Source: Alphaproteobacteria bacterium | GTDB taxonomy: Bacteria > Pseudomonadota > Alphaproteobacteria > Sphingomonadales > Sphingomonadaceae | NCBI GenBank assembly: GCA_005883305.1 | Contig: VBAC01000001.1 | Coordinates: forward strand, 1,302,001-1,366,000 | Direction: 5' to 3' | DNA length: 64,000 nt | In this document: positions 8,033 through 15,930 of the stretch, in pieces | How the letters are laid out: every line of letters starts with the position of its first letter | How positions within the stretch are numbered: position 1 is the stretch's first letter | The notes under the pieces: generated by a model | The model's input: the letters and a program-made list of their open reading frames with translations, nothing else | What the model was told of the DNA's origin: nothing | Databases searched by the model: none | Made by a program: the position numbers and the translations under genes

Positions 8033-8352
8033 AACGGCATCTTGAACCCGGGCGGGAGCTGCAAGCCGCCCGTCGCCCCGCGCATCGCTTCCGTGGCGGC
8101 GACGTCGGCCTTGGCGCGGGCGTCGTTGATCGCCGCGGCGACGAGGTCCTCGACCATCTGCTTTTCGGAAGGCTGGAGCAGGCTCTCGTCGATCGTGACG
8201 GCGATGATCCGGCCCTTGGCCGAGGCGCGAACCCTGACCAGCCCGCCGCCCGACGCCCCCTCGACCTCGACCTTGTCGAGATCCTCCTGCGCCTGCATCA
8301 GCTTGGTCTGGGCCTCTTGGGCCATCTTCATCAGTTCATCGAGATTCTGCAT
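8029..8352 (-). CDS. ybaB: YbaB/EbfC nucleoid-associated protein
   Basis: A 107-aa DNA-binding dimer that bridges or coats DNA and is nearly always encoded next to dnaX. The N-terminal helix NLDELMKMAQEAQTKLMQAQ and the core VEGASGGGLVRVRASAKG are family hallmarks. The dnaX stop and this ATG overlap as TGATG, which fixes the start; a GTG one codon earlier is also in frame. It converges on the upstream lipoprotein gene with a four-base overlap. Confidence 0.95.
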   Translation of the reverse strand: MQNLDELMKMAQEAQTKLMQAQEDLDKVEVEGASGGGLVRVRASAKGRIIAVTIDESLLQPSEKQMVEDLVAAAINDARAKADVAATEAMRGATGGLQLPPGFKMPF

Positions 8353-9941
8353 CACGCGCTCCGTTGTTCCTCAATCTTGAATCCGGCCAGCTCGGCATCC
8401 GGAAAGGCCTCGAACGCGGCCTTGATGATCGGCGTTTCGAGCACGTCCCGGCGCAGCCGCTCGGCCTCGCCCTTTTCCTGGTCGAGCAGGCTCGGCTCGG
8501 CCTCCCCGTCCGACGCGCCGACTTGCCACTGGGTTCCGGTCAGCGCCTTGAGCGCCGCCCCCAGATCGCGAAGGAAGTCGCCGGCCAGCGGCTTTGCGGG
8601 GCGGATGACGAGCTCGGGAGGGGCGTAGCGGACGAGGCCGACATAATCGTGCAGCTGCTGGGCGAGATGCGCCTTGCCGCCGCGCTCGATCGCCCGAACC
8701 AGCTCAGGGAAGCTTTCGGGGGCCTTGAGCAGCGCGCCCTGCTCGTCGGCCCTGGGCGCCGGAGTGCCGGACGGCGCGGCCCCCTCCCCGCCGCTTTGGC
8801 GGGAAAGCACCGCGCCCGGATCGGGAAGCTCCGAGGCATAGATCGCGCGCAGCACCGCCATCTCCGCCGCTTCGAGCGGCATCGGCGCGCTGTGGACTTC
8901 GCCCAGCCCCTTGAGCAGGAGCTGCCAGAGGCGGTGGATCGCGCCGTGGCCGAGCTTCGCCGCCCAATCGGCATAGGCTTCGCGCTCCTCGGCCGACCAG
9001 GCCGGATCCTCGCCGCCGCCGACCTTGGCGCGGGTGATTCCGTGGACCGATTCCAGAAGGCCGCGGAGCACCGCCGAAGGCTCGACTCCGAGATCGTACT
9101 GGTCCCTCAGCGCAGCCATCGCGCCGGGCGCGTCGCCGCCGAGGATCAGGCCGAGAAGCGCGCGGTTGGCGCCGCGGTCGGCGAGGCCGAGCATCGTCCG
9201 GACCTGGGCCGCGCCGACGCTGCCGGCGCCGTGGGCGATCGCCTGGTCGAGGATCGAAAGGCCGTCGCGGGCCGACCCTTCGGCGGCCCTGGCGATCAGC
9301 GCCAGCGCCTCGGGCTCGACCTCGACGCCCTCTTTTTGCGCCACCTCGCCGAAATGGCGGGCGAGCAGCTCCGCGGGGATCCGGCGCAGATCGAAGCGCT
9401 GGCAGCGCGAGAGGACGGTGATCGGGACCTTGTTGACCTCGGTCGTCGCGAACAGGAACTTCACGTGCGCCGGCGGCTCCTCGAGCGTCTTCAAAAGCGC
9501 GTTGAACGCATTCTTCGAGAGCATGTGGACCTCGTCCACGATATAGACCTTGTAGCGCGCCGTGACCGCCGAATAGCGCACCGCATCGATGATCTCGCGA
9601 ACGTCGTCGACGCCGGTGTTGGAGGCCGCGTCCATCTCGATAACGTCGATATGGCGGCCCTCGGCGATCGCCCGGCAGGGCTCGCAAATTCCGCAGGGCT
9701 CGATCGTCGGCCCGCCTTTGCCGTCCGGCCCGACGCAGTTCAGCGCCTTGGCGATGAGGCGCGCGGTCGAGGTCTTGCCGACCCCGCGAACGCCGGTGAG
9801 CAGGAAGGCGTGGGCGAGCCGGTCGCGCGCGATCGCGTTGGCGAGCGTTCGCACCATCGCCTCCTGGCCGATCAGCTCGGCGAAGCTTTGCGGCCGGTAT
9901 TTGCGGGCGAGGACCCGGTAGGGCTGGGGGGAATCACTCAT
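8352..9941 (-). CDS. dnaX: DNA polymerase III subunit gamma/tau
   Basis: Clamp-loader ATPase of the replicative polymerase. The 529-aa protein has the Walker A GVRGVGKTS near residue 42 and a four-Cys zinc module (C…CGIC…C). Walker B DEVHML and sensor-1 FATTEVNKVP follow. The C-terminal third (from about residue 370) is the divergent tau-like part. No A-rich slippage site for programmed frameshifting was seen. I start at MSDSPQPYRVLARKYRPQ, three codons inside the longest frame. It is operonic with ybaB. Confidence 0.95.
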   Translation of the reverse strand: MSDSPQPYRVLARKYRPQSFAELIGQEAMVRTLANAIARDRLAHAFLLTGVRGVGKTSTARLIAKALNCVGPDGKGGPTIEPCGICEPCRAIAEGRHIDVIEMDAASNTGVDDVREIIDAVRYSAVTARYKVYIVDEVHMLSKNAFNALLKTLEEPPAHVKFLFATTEVNKVPITVLSRCQRFDLRRIPAELLARHFGEVAQKEGVEVEPEALALIARAAEGSARDGLSILDQAIAHGAGSVGAAQVRTMLGLADRGANRALLGLILGGDAPGAMAALRDQYDLGVEPSAVLRGLLESVHGITRAKVGGGEDPAWSAEEREAYADWAAKLGHGAIHRLWQLLLKGLGEVHSAPMPLEAAEMAVLRAIYASELPDPGAVLSRQSGGEGAAPSGTPAPRADEQGALLKAPESFPELVRAIERGGKAHLAQQLHDYVGLVRYAPPELVIRPAKPLAGDFLRDLGAALKALTGTQWQVGASDGEAEPSLLDQEKGEAERLRRDVLETPIIKAAFEAFPDAELAGFKIEEQRSA

Positions 9942-10034
9942 CGCGCGCACCCTAGCGAGTCGGGCGGGGCCTGTCGAAGCTCCAGGACCGGCTCCAGAGG
10001 GGACAAAATTGATGCGTTCGTGAGAGCCATCGCG

Positions 10035-10661
10035 CTAGCGCGGGGCGACGACGGCGCCCGTCGAAGCGCGCGTTCCATTGACGCCGAGGCGATCGGCCCA
10101 ATCGGAATCGGGCATGATGTCCATCGCGCCGAGCGACCAGTAGACGATCAAAAAGGCGAGCAGGGCGACGTCCCAGCGGCGCTTGCGGGTGAACAGCAAA
10201 GCGACGAGCGGGAGGTAATAGGCCCCCTGCCAATAGAAGAACCAGACGTCGTTCCACGCCGGCAAGAGCCGCGCCAGATTGCGCGCGAAGACGATCGCGT
10301 TGATTCCGACCAGCGTGCCGAGCACCCAGCGCTTGCGCGCCCAGTAATGCGCATCGAGATCCGGCCATTCGTCGGGCGTTCGCGGGAAGACGAGGGCCGC
10401 CGCGAGGAAATAGGCGATGCCCAGCGCCGTCGAGACGATCACAGTCGGCCAAGTGACTTCGAGAACGGTCCTGAGCGACCACAGCCACATCCAGAAGGAC
10501 GCCACGTCGAACAGGACGAGCACGGCCAGCATCGGAGTGAGCCATCCGATCGGGCGCCGCGAATGCGAATCGATCGCGTCCGCCAGCTTCACCGCGACCT
10601 CGGCGACGATCAGGCCGAGCAGGATCCCGTAAAAGCCGGCGAGAAACTCGAAATCGCCCAT
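10035..10661 (-). CDS. Hypothetical polytopic membrane protein
   Basis: A 208-aa protein with about five hydrophobic helices (residues 8-28, 43-65, 70-92, 112-128, 137-180) separated by short charged loops. The start MGDFEFLAGFYGILLG is preceded by a G-rich ribosome site (GGGGGGTGAG). I do not recognise the family. It lies between dnaX and the SRP RNA gene on the same strand. The C-terminal region is polar. No enzymatic motif is visible. Confidence 0.65.
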   Translation of the reverse strand: MGDFEFLAGFYGILLGLIVAEVAVKLADAIDSHSRRPIGWLTPMLAVLVLFDVASFWMWLWSLRTVLEVTWPTVIVSTALGIAYFLAAALVFPRTPDEWPDLDAHYWARKRWVLGTLVGINAIVFARNLARLLPAWNDVWFFYWQGAYYLPLVALLFTRKRRWDVALLAFLIVYWSLGAMDIMPDSDWADRLGVNGTRASTGAVVAPR

Positions 10662-10716
10662 GCGCGCTCACCCCCCTGGAGGGAGTGATGGCAGAGCCGG
10701 AATCAAAGGGAAAGGT

Positions 10717-10807
10717 GGGAGCCGGAACGACCCGGCGCGTGAACTCGTTGCGGCTGCTTCCTTCCGGACCTGACCGGGTTGGCGAGAGCGCCGTCCGCCC
10801 GACTCCC
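10717..10807 (-). ncRNA. ffs: Bacterial small signal recognition particle RNA (4.5S)
   Basis: The minus strand contains GGTCAGGTCCGGAAGGAAGC, the universally conserved apical domain (symmetric/asymmetric loops and GGAA tetraloop) bound by Ffh. The flanks GGGAGTCGG (5') and CCGGCTCCC (3') pair over nine positions with one wobble, defining a hairpin of about 91 nt. The RNA partners with Ffh in co-translational membrane targeting. Confidence 0.95.
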
Positions 10808-10834
10808 GCGCGCCATATGGGAGGAAAGCCGCAA

Positions 10835-11137
10835 TCAAGCAAGGCCCCGGAAATGCCGCGGCGCATCCATCCGCTCGTGAAGAACGCGGATGATCTGCAG
10901 CTCGTGCTGATCGAAAACATAATAGATGCGGTGGCTGCCCGCCTTGCGGGAGCGGAGCCGCGGCGCCTCTGGGACGGGAACACCTCGTTTCGGACTGATC
11001 CTCAACCCCTCAATCGCGGCAAAGATGAGGTCGCGATATTTGACGGCCTGCTCGAGGCCCCAGTTTTCGATGGTGTAGAGGAAGATACCGGCAAGGTCCT
11101 CTTCCGCCCGCCGGCGTACAATCAGGCGGCGCGCGAT
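10835..11137 (-). CDS. parE: ParE/RelE-type toxin with no canonical start codon
   Basis: The minus-strand frame encodes a ParE-superfamily toxin. It reads RRLIVRRRAEEDLAGIFLYT near the start, then ENWGLEQAVKYRDLIF, SPKRGVPVPE, and a C-terminal SHRIYYVFDQHELQIIRVLH segment. It lies directly after the ParD-type antitoxin. Where family members start (M-x-RRLI) the codon here is ATC (11137). The next possible near-cognate codons are CTG and ATT (11122), the latter overlapping the antitoxin stop as TGATT. No ATG, GTG or TTG occurs in the first 40 codons. Translation may rely on coupling and a rare start, or the toxin may be silenced. Confidence 0.75.
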   Translation of the reverse strand: MARRLIVRRRAEEDLAGIFLYTIENWGLEQAVKYRDLIFAAIEGLRISPKRGVPVPEAPRLRSRKAGSHRIYYVFDQHELQIIRVLHERMDAPRHFRGLA

Positions 11138-11364
11138 TTCGCCTGCTCCCGGGCACGCTCCCAGATTTCGTCCAGGGTCAGATCGCTCACGCCGCCACGC
11201 TCGCCTTCGGCCAGCAGCTCGCGCAGGCGGCCGCGGCCGTCCTCGCGATCGACGCGGATGAGGTAGCGCATAAAATCGCTGGCATTGGCGAAATAGCCTG
11301 TCGCGACCTGCGCTTCGACATAAGCCCGCATTTCGTCCGGGAGCGAGATGTTCATCGTGGCCAT
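11122..11364 (-). CDS. parD: ParD-type antitoxin
   Basis: An 80-aa protein with the ribbon-helix-helix N-terminus MATMNISLPDEMRAYVEAQV. FANASDFMRYLIRVDREDG follows, typical of CopG/ParD antitoxins. The acidic/basic C-terminal tail should wrap the ParE toxin encoded immediately downstream. A strong sigma-70-like promoter lies just upstream. ParD usually represses its own operon through the RHH domain. Confidence 0.92.
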   Translation of the reverse strand: MATMNISLPDEMRAYVEAQVATGYFANASDFMRYLIRVDREDGRGRLRELLAEGERGGVSDLTLDEIWERAREQAKSRAA

Positions 11365-11370
11365 GACGCC

Positions 11371-11400
11371 ATTTTACGATTCTATGGCAAAGATTGTCAA
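11371..11400 (-). promoter_or_regulatory. Promoter of parDE
   Basis: On the minus strand a perfect TTGACA (11395-11400) is followed after 18 bases by TAAAAT (11371-11376), seven bases before the parD ATG. This is the best -35/-10 pair I noticed in the window. The -35 overlaps the last codons of the ferredoxin gene, and the short leader fits an autoregulated toxin-antitoxin operon. Confidence 0.7.
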
Positions 11401-11744
11401 CGCCCCTGCATGTTGTGGAAGCCGCCCGGGATGTGGACGGTGAGCGCGTCCAGCGCTTCCGTCAGCCAGATCTGGCAGGCGAGGCGCGAGCGGCGGGTGA
11501 CGTGGGCGGCGAGATCGAGCATGTCCTCCTCCTCCTCGCCGGCGGGCGGGAGCTTGGCGAAATCCTCGGCGGCGACGATCACGTGGCAGGTCGAGCAGGC
11601 CATCTGCCCCTCGCACGTGCCTTCGAGCGGCTGGCCGGCATTCTGGGCGATGTCGAGCAGGCGCGCGCCTGGCGGCGCGAGTACCTCCTGGATCTCGTTG
11701 CCGTCGGCCGAGACGAAGCGGACGCTGACCATTTTTGGGGTCAT
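11397..11744 (-). CDS. ISC-type 2Fe-2S ferredoxin
   Basis: A 115-aa ferredoxin with cysteine ligands in the pattern C-x5-C-x2-C (CEGQMACSTC, residues 44-53) and a fourth Cys at residue 90 (RLACQIW). This is the arrangement of adrenodoxin/ISC ferredoxins that supply electrons for Fe-S assembly. Its ATG overlaps the upstream cysteine desulfurase stop (ATGA), so it is coupled to the sulfur donor gene. Together with two desulfurases it forms a small Fe-S/sulfur-transfer operon. Confidence 0.92.
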   Translation of the reverse strand: MTPKMVSVRFVSADGNEIQEVLAPPGARLLDIAQNAGQPLEGTCEGQMACSTCHVIVAAEDFAKLPPAGEEEEDMLDLAAHVTRRSRLACQIWLTEALDALTVHIPGGFHNMQGR

Positions 11745-12961
11745 GCGGCGAAGCCGGGCTGGCGATCGGCGGCTTCGTTGATGAGGGCCAAAGCGGAGCG
11801 CAATTCCTCCTCGCTCGTATAGCGGCCGAAGCCGAGGCGGATCGAGGAGCGGGCCTCGCGCTCGGTGAGGCCGAGCGCGGCGAGGACTTGGCTCGGCCGG
11901 CCCGAGCCGCTGGCGCAGGCCGAGCCGGCGGAAAAGGCCACTCCACGCACCTCCGAGATCAGCCGGGCTGCGTCGATGCCGTCGCGGCGGAGGTTGAGAT
12001 TGCCGTGGTAGCGCCGGGTCTCCGAGCCGTTGAGGGTCCAGTCGGACAGCATCTCGCGGGCGATCGTCCACAAAAGCTGGACATCGTCCTCCCCGAGCAA
12101 GGCCGCGGCGGCGCCGAAGCCGGCGCAGAGCGCGGGCGAGAGCGTTCCGGAGCGGACGCCGCCCTCCTGCCCGCCGCCGTGCATGAACGGCTCGAGCGCC
12201 ACGCCGTCGCCGACCCAGAGCGCGCCGATCCCCTTGGGGCCGTGGATCTTGTGGGACGACAAGGCGACCATGTCGCAGGCCTCGATCGGGAGCGGGACTC
12301 GGCCGAAGCCCTGGACGGCGTCGCAGAAGAACAGAGCGCCGGCCGAATGGGCGATTCGGGCGATCTCCGCGACCGGCTGGATCACGCCGATCTCGTTGTT
12401 GACGAGCATCGCGGCGACCAGGCCGGTGCCGGGGGTGATGCGCTCTTCGACCAGGTTGAGGTCGACGAGGCCGTCGCGGCCGACCGGGAGGATCTCGATT
12501 TCAATGCCCTGCCCGGCCAGCCATTCGGCGCTGTCGAGCACGCAGGCATGTTCGGTGGCGAGGGTAACGATGCGTTTCGCGCCGCTGCTCTTGAGCGCCC
12601 AGTTCGCCGCTTCGGTGGCGCCGGAGGTGAAGTGCAAAGACCCGTTCGTCCCGAGCCCTTCGACGCCGCCTGCGGCGTCGCTCTGGGTAAACTCCGTCGA
12701 GGGACCCCGCCGAGCGGAGCCGAGGCTCTGTTTCTCGGCTTCGCTCGAATGGGTGTCTCGACTTCGCTCGACACGAACGGATGGATTGGTCAGCGCCTCT
12801 ACGACCTGCTCCCGCGCCACCTCCACCGCAGCAGCCGCCTCACGCCCCAATTTGTGCGGGCTGTGCGGGTTGGCGAATTTCTCTTCGAGCCAGGGGCGCA
12901 TCGCCGCGAGGGCCTCCGGGGCCATCGGCGTCGTCGCCTGGTAATCGAGGTAGATCGTCAC
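11741..12961 (-). CDS. Cysteine desulfurase carrying an in-frame palindromic insertion
   Basis: PLP enzyme (NifS/IscS family) moving sulfur from cysteine to a protein persulfide. The 406-aa product has the PLP-lysine in SSHKIHGPKG (K238) and the catalytic cysteine in FSAGSACASG (C349). Between the helix ending VVEALTN (about residue 59) and the strand LHFTSGATEAAN (residue 109), relatives have only a short linker. Here about 46 extra residues, rich in Arg/Ser/Glu, are encoded by a CGTTCGT-bounded repeat. The frame is preserved. The start is GTG, overlapping the upstream stop (GTGA). Whether the insertion is tolerated is unknown. Confidence 0.88.
   Translation of the reverse strand: MTIYLDYQATTPMAPEALAAMRPWLEEKFANPHSPHKLGREAAAAVEVAREQVVEALTNPSVRVERSRDTHSSEAEKQSLGSARRGPSTEFTQSDAAGGVEGLGTNGSLHFTSGATEAANWALKSSGAKRIVTLATEHACVLDSAEWLAGQGIEIEILPVGRDGLVDLNLVEERITPGTGLVAAMLVNNEIGVIQPVAEIARIAHSAGALFFCDAVQGFGRVPLPIEACDMVALSSHKIHGPKGIGALWVGDGVALEPFMHGGGQEGGVRSGTLSPALCAGFGAAAALLGEDDVQLLWTIAREMLSDWTLNGSETRRYHGNLNLRRDGIDAARLISEVRGVAFSAGSACASGSGRPSQVLAALGLTEREARSSIRLGFGRYTSEEELRSALALINEAADRQPGFAA
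12643..12780. repeat. Palindromic element (CGTTCGT/ACGAACG ends) inside a coding region
   Basis: About 138 bases bounded by CGTTCGT and ACGAACG. An inner hairpin is built from AGCCGAGG…CTCGGCTTCG, and GTCGAGGGAC and GTGTCTCGACTTCGC flank it. A shorter copy at 26246-26347 shares these blocks and lies inside another gene. This copy has an extra segment with GACGCCGCCTGCGGCGTC. It adds about 46 codons to the desulfurase without a stop. Confidence 0.85.
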
Positions 12962-14022
12962 GCCGCCCGGCGGCGCTCGTAGAGCTTGCGCCATTCGGCG
13001 AGCAGCGCGTCGATGTCCGCCTCGCAGGTCCGCGGGCCGAAGCTCACCCGGATCACCTCGCGCGCCCGCTCCTCCGCCATGCCCATGGCGAGGAGGACGT
13101 GGCTGGTCTTGAGGCTGCCCGACGAGCAGGCGCTGCCGGCCGAGACGGCGATTCCGGCGAGATCGAGCTGCATCATCTGCGCGGCGGCGGGGACGCCCGG
13201 CATGCGATAGGCGCCGATCGTGGCGATGCGCGGGGCGGCCTCGGCAACGATCTCGCCGCCGGAATCGCGGATCGCCGCGTCGAGCCGGGCGCGCAGGCGC
13301 TTCGCTTCCTCGTACCAGCCGTGATCGGCCTCGATGGCGGCGGCGAAGCCCATGATCATCGGAACCGCCGCCGTGCCCGGGCGGACGCCGCCCTCTTGCC
13401 CGCCGACTGCTTCGAGCGTCGCGGGATCGCGGATCAGCAGCGCGCCGATCCCCGGCGGGCCGCCGAGCTTGTGCGCGGCGACGACCGCGAAATCGGCTTG
13501 CGGGACTGGGAGCTTGCCGGCGCTCTGCGCGCAATCGACGAGCAGCAGCCCGCCCGCCCCCTTCACCCGCGCGGCGATGTCGGCGATCGGGTGGATCACG
13601 CCGGTCTCGTTGTTGACCGACTGGACGGCGACCAAGGGGCGATCGGCGCCCGCGAGGGCCGCATCGAGATCGGCGAGGTCGAGCGTGCCGTCGGCGCGCG
13701 CCGCGATCTGGCGCGCGTCGGGGACGGTGCGCAGGATCGCCGGATGCTCGATCGACGAGACGATCCGCGGCCCCGCCTTGGCGCGGCGAAGCGGGATCTC
13801 CAGCGCCTCGGTGGCGCCGCCGGTGAAGACCAGGGTGCCTTCGAAGCCCAGAGCGGCGGCGATGCGCGCGCGCGCATCCTCCATCGCGGCGCGGACCGCG
13901 CGTCCCTCGGCATGGGCCGAGGACGGATTGGCCCAGCTATCGCAGGCGGCGCGGATCGCCTCGGCCGCGTCGGCAAGGATCGGCGTGGTCGAGGCGTGAT
14001 CGAGATAGATGCGCGTGGCCAC
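12958..14022 (-). CDS. Cysteine desulfurase, first of a tandem pair
   Basis: A 354-aa aminotransferase class V protein with PLP-lysine K185 in AAHKLGGPPG and catalytic cysteine C299 in VSAGSACSSG. It starts MATRIYLDHASTTP, a typical NifS-family N-terminus. It is only moderately similar to the downstream paralogue, so the pair is not a recent duplication. The order desulfurase-desulfurase-ferredoxin, each overlapping the next, suggests coordinated sulfur transfer for Fe-S clusters or tRNA thiolation. No scaffold gene (iscU/sufU) is adjacent. Confidence 0.93.
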   Translation of the reverse strand: MATRIYLDHASTTPILADAAEAIRAACDSWANPSSAHAEGRAVRAAMEDARARIAAALGFEGTLVFTGGATEALEIPLRRAKAGPRIVSSIEHPAILRTVPDARQIAARADGTLDLADLDAALAGADRPLVAVQSVNNETGVIHPIADIAARVKGAGGLLLVDCAQSAGKLPVPQADFAVVAAHKLGGPPGIGALLIRDPATLEAVGGQEGGVRPGTAAVPMIMGFAAAIEADHGWYEEAKRLRARLDAAIRDSGGEIVAEAAPRIATIGAYRMPGVPAAAQMMQLDLAGIAVSAGSACSSGSLKTSHVLLAMGMAEERAREVIRVSFGPRTCEADIDALLAEWRKLYERRRAA

Positions 14023-14042
14023 CGGCCGTTCGTCCTTTCAAA

Positions 14043-14097
14043 TTGCGGATCGCCGCCGCTTCCCTATATAGGGCGCCCGCGCACGCTTCACGTGCGC
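14043..14097. promoter_or_regulatory. Divergent promoter region with inverted repeat
   Basis: Between the desulfurase and hydrolase genes, TTGCGG (14043) and TATATA (14065) could form a rightward promoter with a 16-base spacer. GCGCACG (14079-14085) and CGTGCGC (14091-14097) form a perfect 7-bp inverted repeat around CTTCA, placed where an operator or a leader hairpin would act. The regulator is unknown. Confidence 0.4.
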
Positions 14098-14127
14098 GTT
14101 CCTTTGAATATTCCAAACGCAGGTGCA

Positions 14128-14784
14128 ATGCCCGAAGTCATCTTTCCAGGGCCCGAGGGCCGTCTCGAAGGGCGCTTCAGCCCCGGCCCCCGCCCGCGCG
14201 CGCCGGTCGCGCTGATCCTCCACCCGCACCCGCAGGGCGGCGGAACGATGAACAACGCGATCGTGCTGGCGCTCTACAAGACCTTCGTTCGGCGCGGCTT
14301 CGCCACCTTGCGCTTCAACTTCCGCGGAGTCGGCAAGAGCCAGAGCGTGTTCGACAACGGCATCGGCGAGCTTAGCGACGCGGCGAGCGCGCTCGACTGG
14401 GTTCAGGCCATCCATCCCGAGGCGGAGACGACCTGGATCGCCGGCTTCTCCTTCGGCGCGTGGATCGGCATGCAGCTCCTCATGCGCCGGCCCGAGGCGC
14501 GCGGCTTCATCTCGATCGCGCCGCCGGCCAACATGTACGATTTCTCGTTCCTCGCCCCCTGCCCCTCCTCGGGAATCATCATCCAGGGCGAGGCGGACGA
14601 GGTGGTGACCCCGCTGGCGACCCAGAAGCTGGTCGACAAGCTCCGCACCCAGCGTCACATCACGATCGAGCACAAGACGATCCCGGGCGCCAACCACTTC
14701 TTCGCCCACGAGATGGACCAGCTGATGAAGGCGGTCGACGACTATCTCGACTTCCGGCTGGATCCCTCCTGCCCGATCAGGTGA
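14128..14784 (+). CDS. Alpha/beta hydrolase
   Basis: A 218-aa hydrolase-fold protein beginning MPEVIFPGPEGRLEGRF. It shows LHPHPQGGGTMNN near residue 32 and the nucleophile elbow GFSFGAW (residues about 109-115). An acidic residue in QGEADEVV and a late histidine in PGANHFFAHE complete a Ser-Asp-His triad. This is the COG2945 type of small hydrolases. Similar genes often neighbour desulfurase/ferredoxin clusters in sphingomonads, but the substrate is not known. It is divergent from the desulfurase operon. Confidence 0.88.
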   Translation: MPEVIFPGPEGRLEGRFSPGPRPRAPVALILHPHPQGGGTMNNAIVLALYKTFVRRGFATLRFNFRGVGKSQSVFDNGIGELSDAASALDWVQAIHPEAETTWIAGFSFGAWIGMQLLMRRPEARGFISIAPPANMYDFSFLAPCPSSGIIIQGEADEVVTPLATQKLVDKLRTQRHITIEHKTIPGANHFFAHEMDQLMKAVDDYLDFRLDPSCPIR

Positions 14785-14792
14785 CCCCTTAA

Positions 14793-14910
14793 AGTCATCC
14801 CGGCGAAAGCCGGGACCCATGAACGCGGGCTCCTGAAGATGAGGCGATCAGTTCGTCGCCTCCTGTGGAAATTCGGTGTTCATGGGTCCCGGCTTTCGCC
14901 GGGATGACTC
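14793..14910. repeat. Dispersed inverted repeat, family R1 copy 3
   Basis: Near-perfect inverted arms (GTCATCCCGGCGAAAGCCGG at the left, the complement at the right) enclose about 55 bases. The copy lies between two convergent genes (hydrolase and DDAH), where it could form a bidirectional terminator-like hairpin. Confidence 0.88.
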
Positions 14911-14929
14911 GTTGGTTCTCGGCCTTTCC

Positions 14930-15700
14930 CTATCGGCCCTTCCACCGCAGCGACATGCAGGAGAGGCCGGCGTCGATCTTGCGGATCTCGGCGACGGGGA
15001 GCGGGACGATCTGCGCGCGGGCGGCGAGCAATTCCGCCGTGCGCGGGTAATCGGCGCCGATCAGGATCGTGTCGTTCAGGCGGAGGAGGTTGGCGGCCTT
15101 CTCCTCGCCTGTGGGCGTCTCCATCACCTCCATCCCGCCGAACATGCCGGCCAGCGCAGGCGTGGCGATGACCGTCCCCTCGTCGACCAGCGCGCAGGCG
15201 GTCTTGAGGTGGAGCACGCCGGGCGGGGTCTCGACGGCCCGCGCCTCGCGTCCAAGCGCTCGGGCGAGCTCGCAGAAGCGCTTGGCGCCGAGCTTGTCGG
15301 TGCGCGCCGAGAGGCCGATCAGGATTTCGCCGGGGAGGATCAGGATGTCGCCGCCGTCGGCGAAGCCCTCGTCCAGCGCAAGCACCCGTTCGAAGCGGCG
15401 TTCGAGCACCGGCGCGATCTCGCTTGCCTCGCCCATCCGGCTGCACGCCCCGGGCTTGAGGAGGATCGCGCCCTCGGCGAGGACGAAGGCCGGATCCTCG
15501 ACGAACACCGAATCGGGATAGGCTTCGAGCGGCTCGAGCCTCTCGACCGCGAGGCCGGCGGCCTCAAGCGCGGCCAGATAGGCCTCGAATTCGGCGAGCA
15601 CGCCTTCGTAGGTCGGCGCTTCGGCGCCGGTGCGCAGGCCCTGGACGACGCTCGGCGCGGGGGTGCGGACGATCGCATTGTCGAAGGCGAAGACGCTCAC
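14930..15700 (-). CDS. ddaH: Dimethylarginine dimethylaminohydrolase
   Basis: Hydrolyses N-omega-methylated arginine to citrulline and a methylamine. The 256-aa guanidino-modifying enzyme shows the catalytic histidine in VLHLKTACAL and catalytic cysteine C248 in DAGLSCMSLRW. DSVFVEDPAFV and DGGDILI are substrate-binding acidic segments. The start is GTG, overlapping the upstream small membrane gene (GTGA). Proximity to polyamine genes a little downstream is suggestive only. Confidence 0.9.
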   Translation of the reverse strand: MSVFAFDNAIVRTPAPSVVQGLRTGAEAPTYEGVLAEFEAYLAALEAAGLAVERLEPLEAYPDSVFVEDPAFVLAEGAILLKPGACSRMGEASEIAPVLERRFERVLALDEGFADGGDILILPGEILIGLSARTDKLGAKRFCELARALGREARAVETPPGVLHLKTACALVDEGTVIATPALAGMFGGMEVMETPTGEEKAANLLRLNDTILIGADYPRTAELLAARAQIVPLPVAEIRKIDAGLSCMSLRWKGR

Positions 15701-15864
15701 AGGGTCCAGACCAGCACGTTGCCGAGCGCGACCAAAGCGGCGAGGATCATGAGAGCGCCCTTGGTCCGCTCGCCCCGCTTGAGGATCAGGTAAAGCCCGC
15801 CCGCGGCCAGCAGGAACGCGGCGATCATCAGGATGGACAGGATGGTGCCGCCGGGACCGTTCAT
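15697..15864 (-). CDS. Small two-helix membrane protein
   Basis: A 55-aa protein beginning MNGPGGTILSILMIA, with two hydrophobic helices (residues 7-26 and 36-54) joined by a basic loop LKRGERTKG. No family is recognised. It overlaps the DDAH gene by four bases, so the two are probably co-translated. A start 11 codons earlier is possible but adds only basic residues. Confidence 0.6.
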   Translation of the reverse strand: MNGPGGTILSILMIAAFLLAAGGLYLILKRGERTKGALMILAALVALGNVLVWTL

Positions 15865-15930
15865 TCGCCGGTTGATGGCACGGCGTTCGGCTTTCACAAA
15901 GCCTTAAGCGCGCGCGGATAGACCAGGCAT

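Noticed and set aside
8364-10688. 774-residue plus-strand frame opposite dnaX
   Set aside because: Antisense shadow of dnaX and the next membrane protein; no ribosome site and no recognisable domain.
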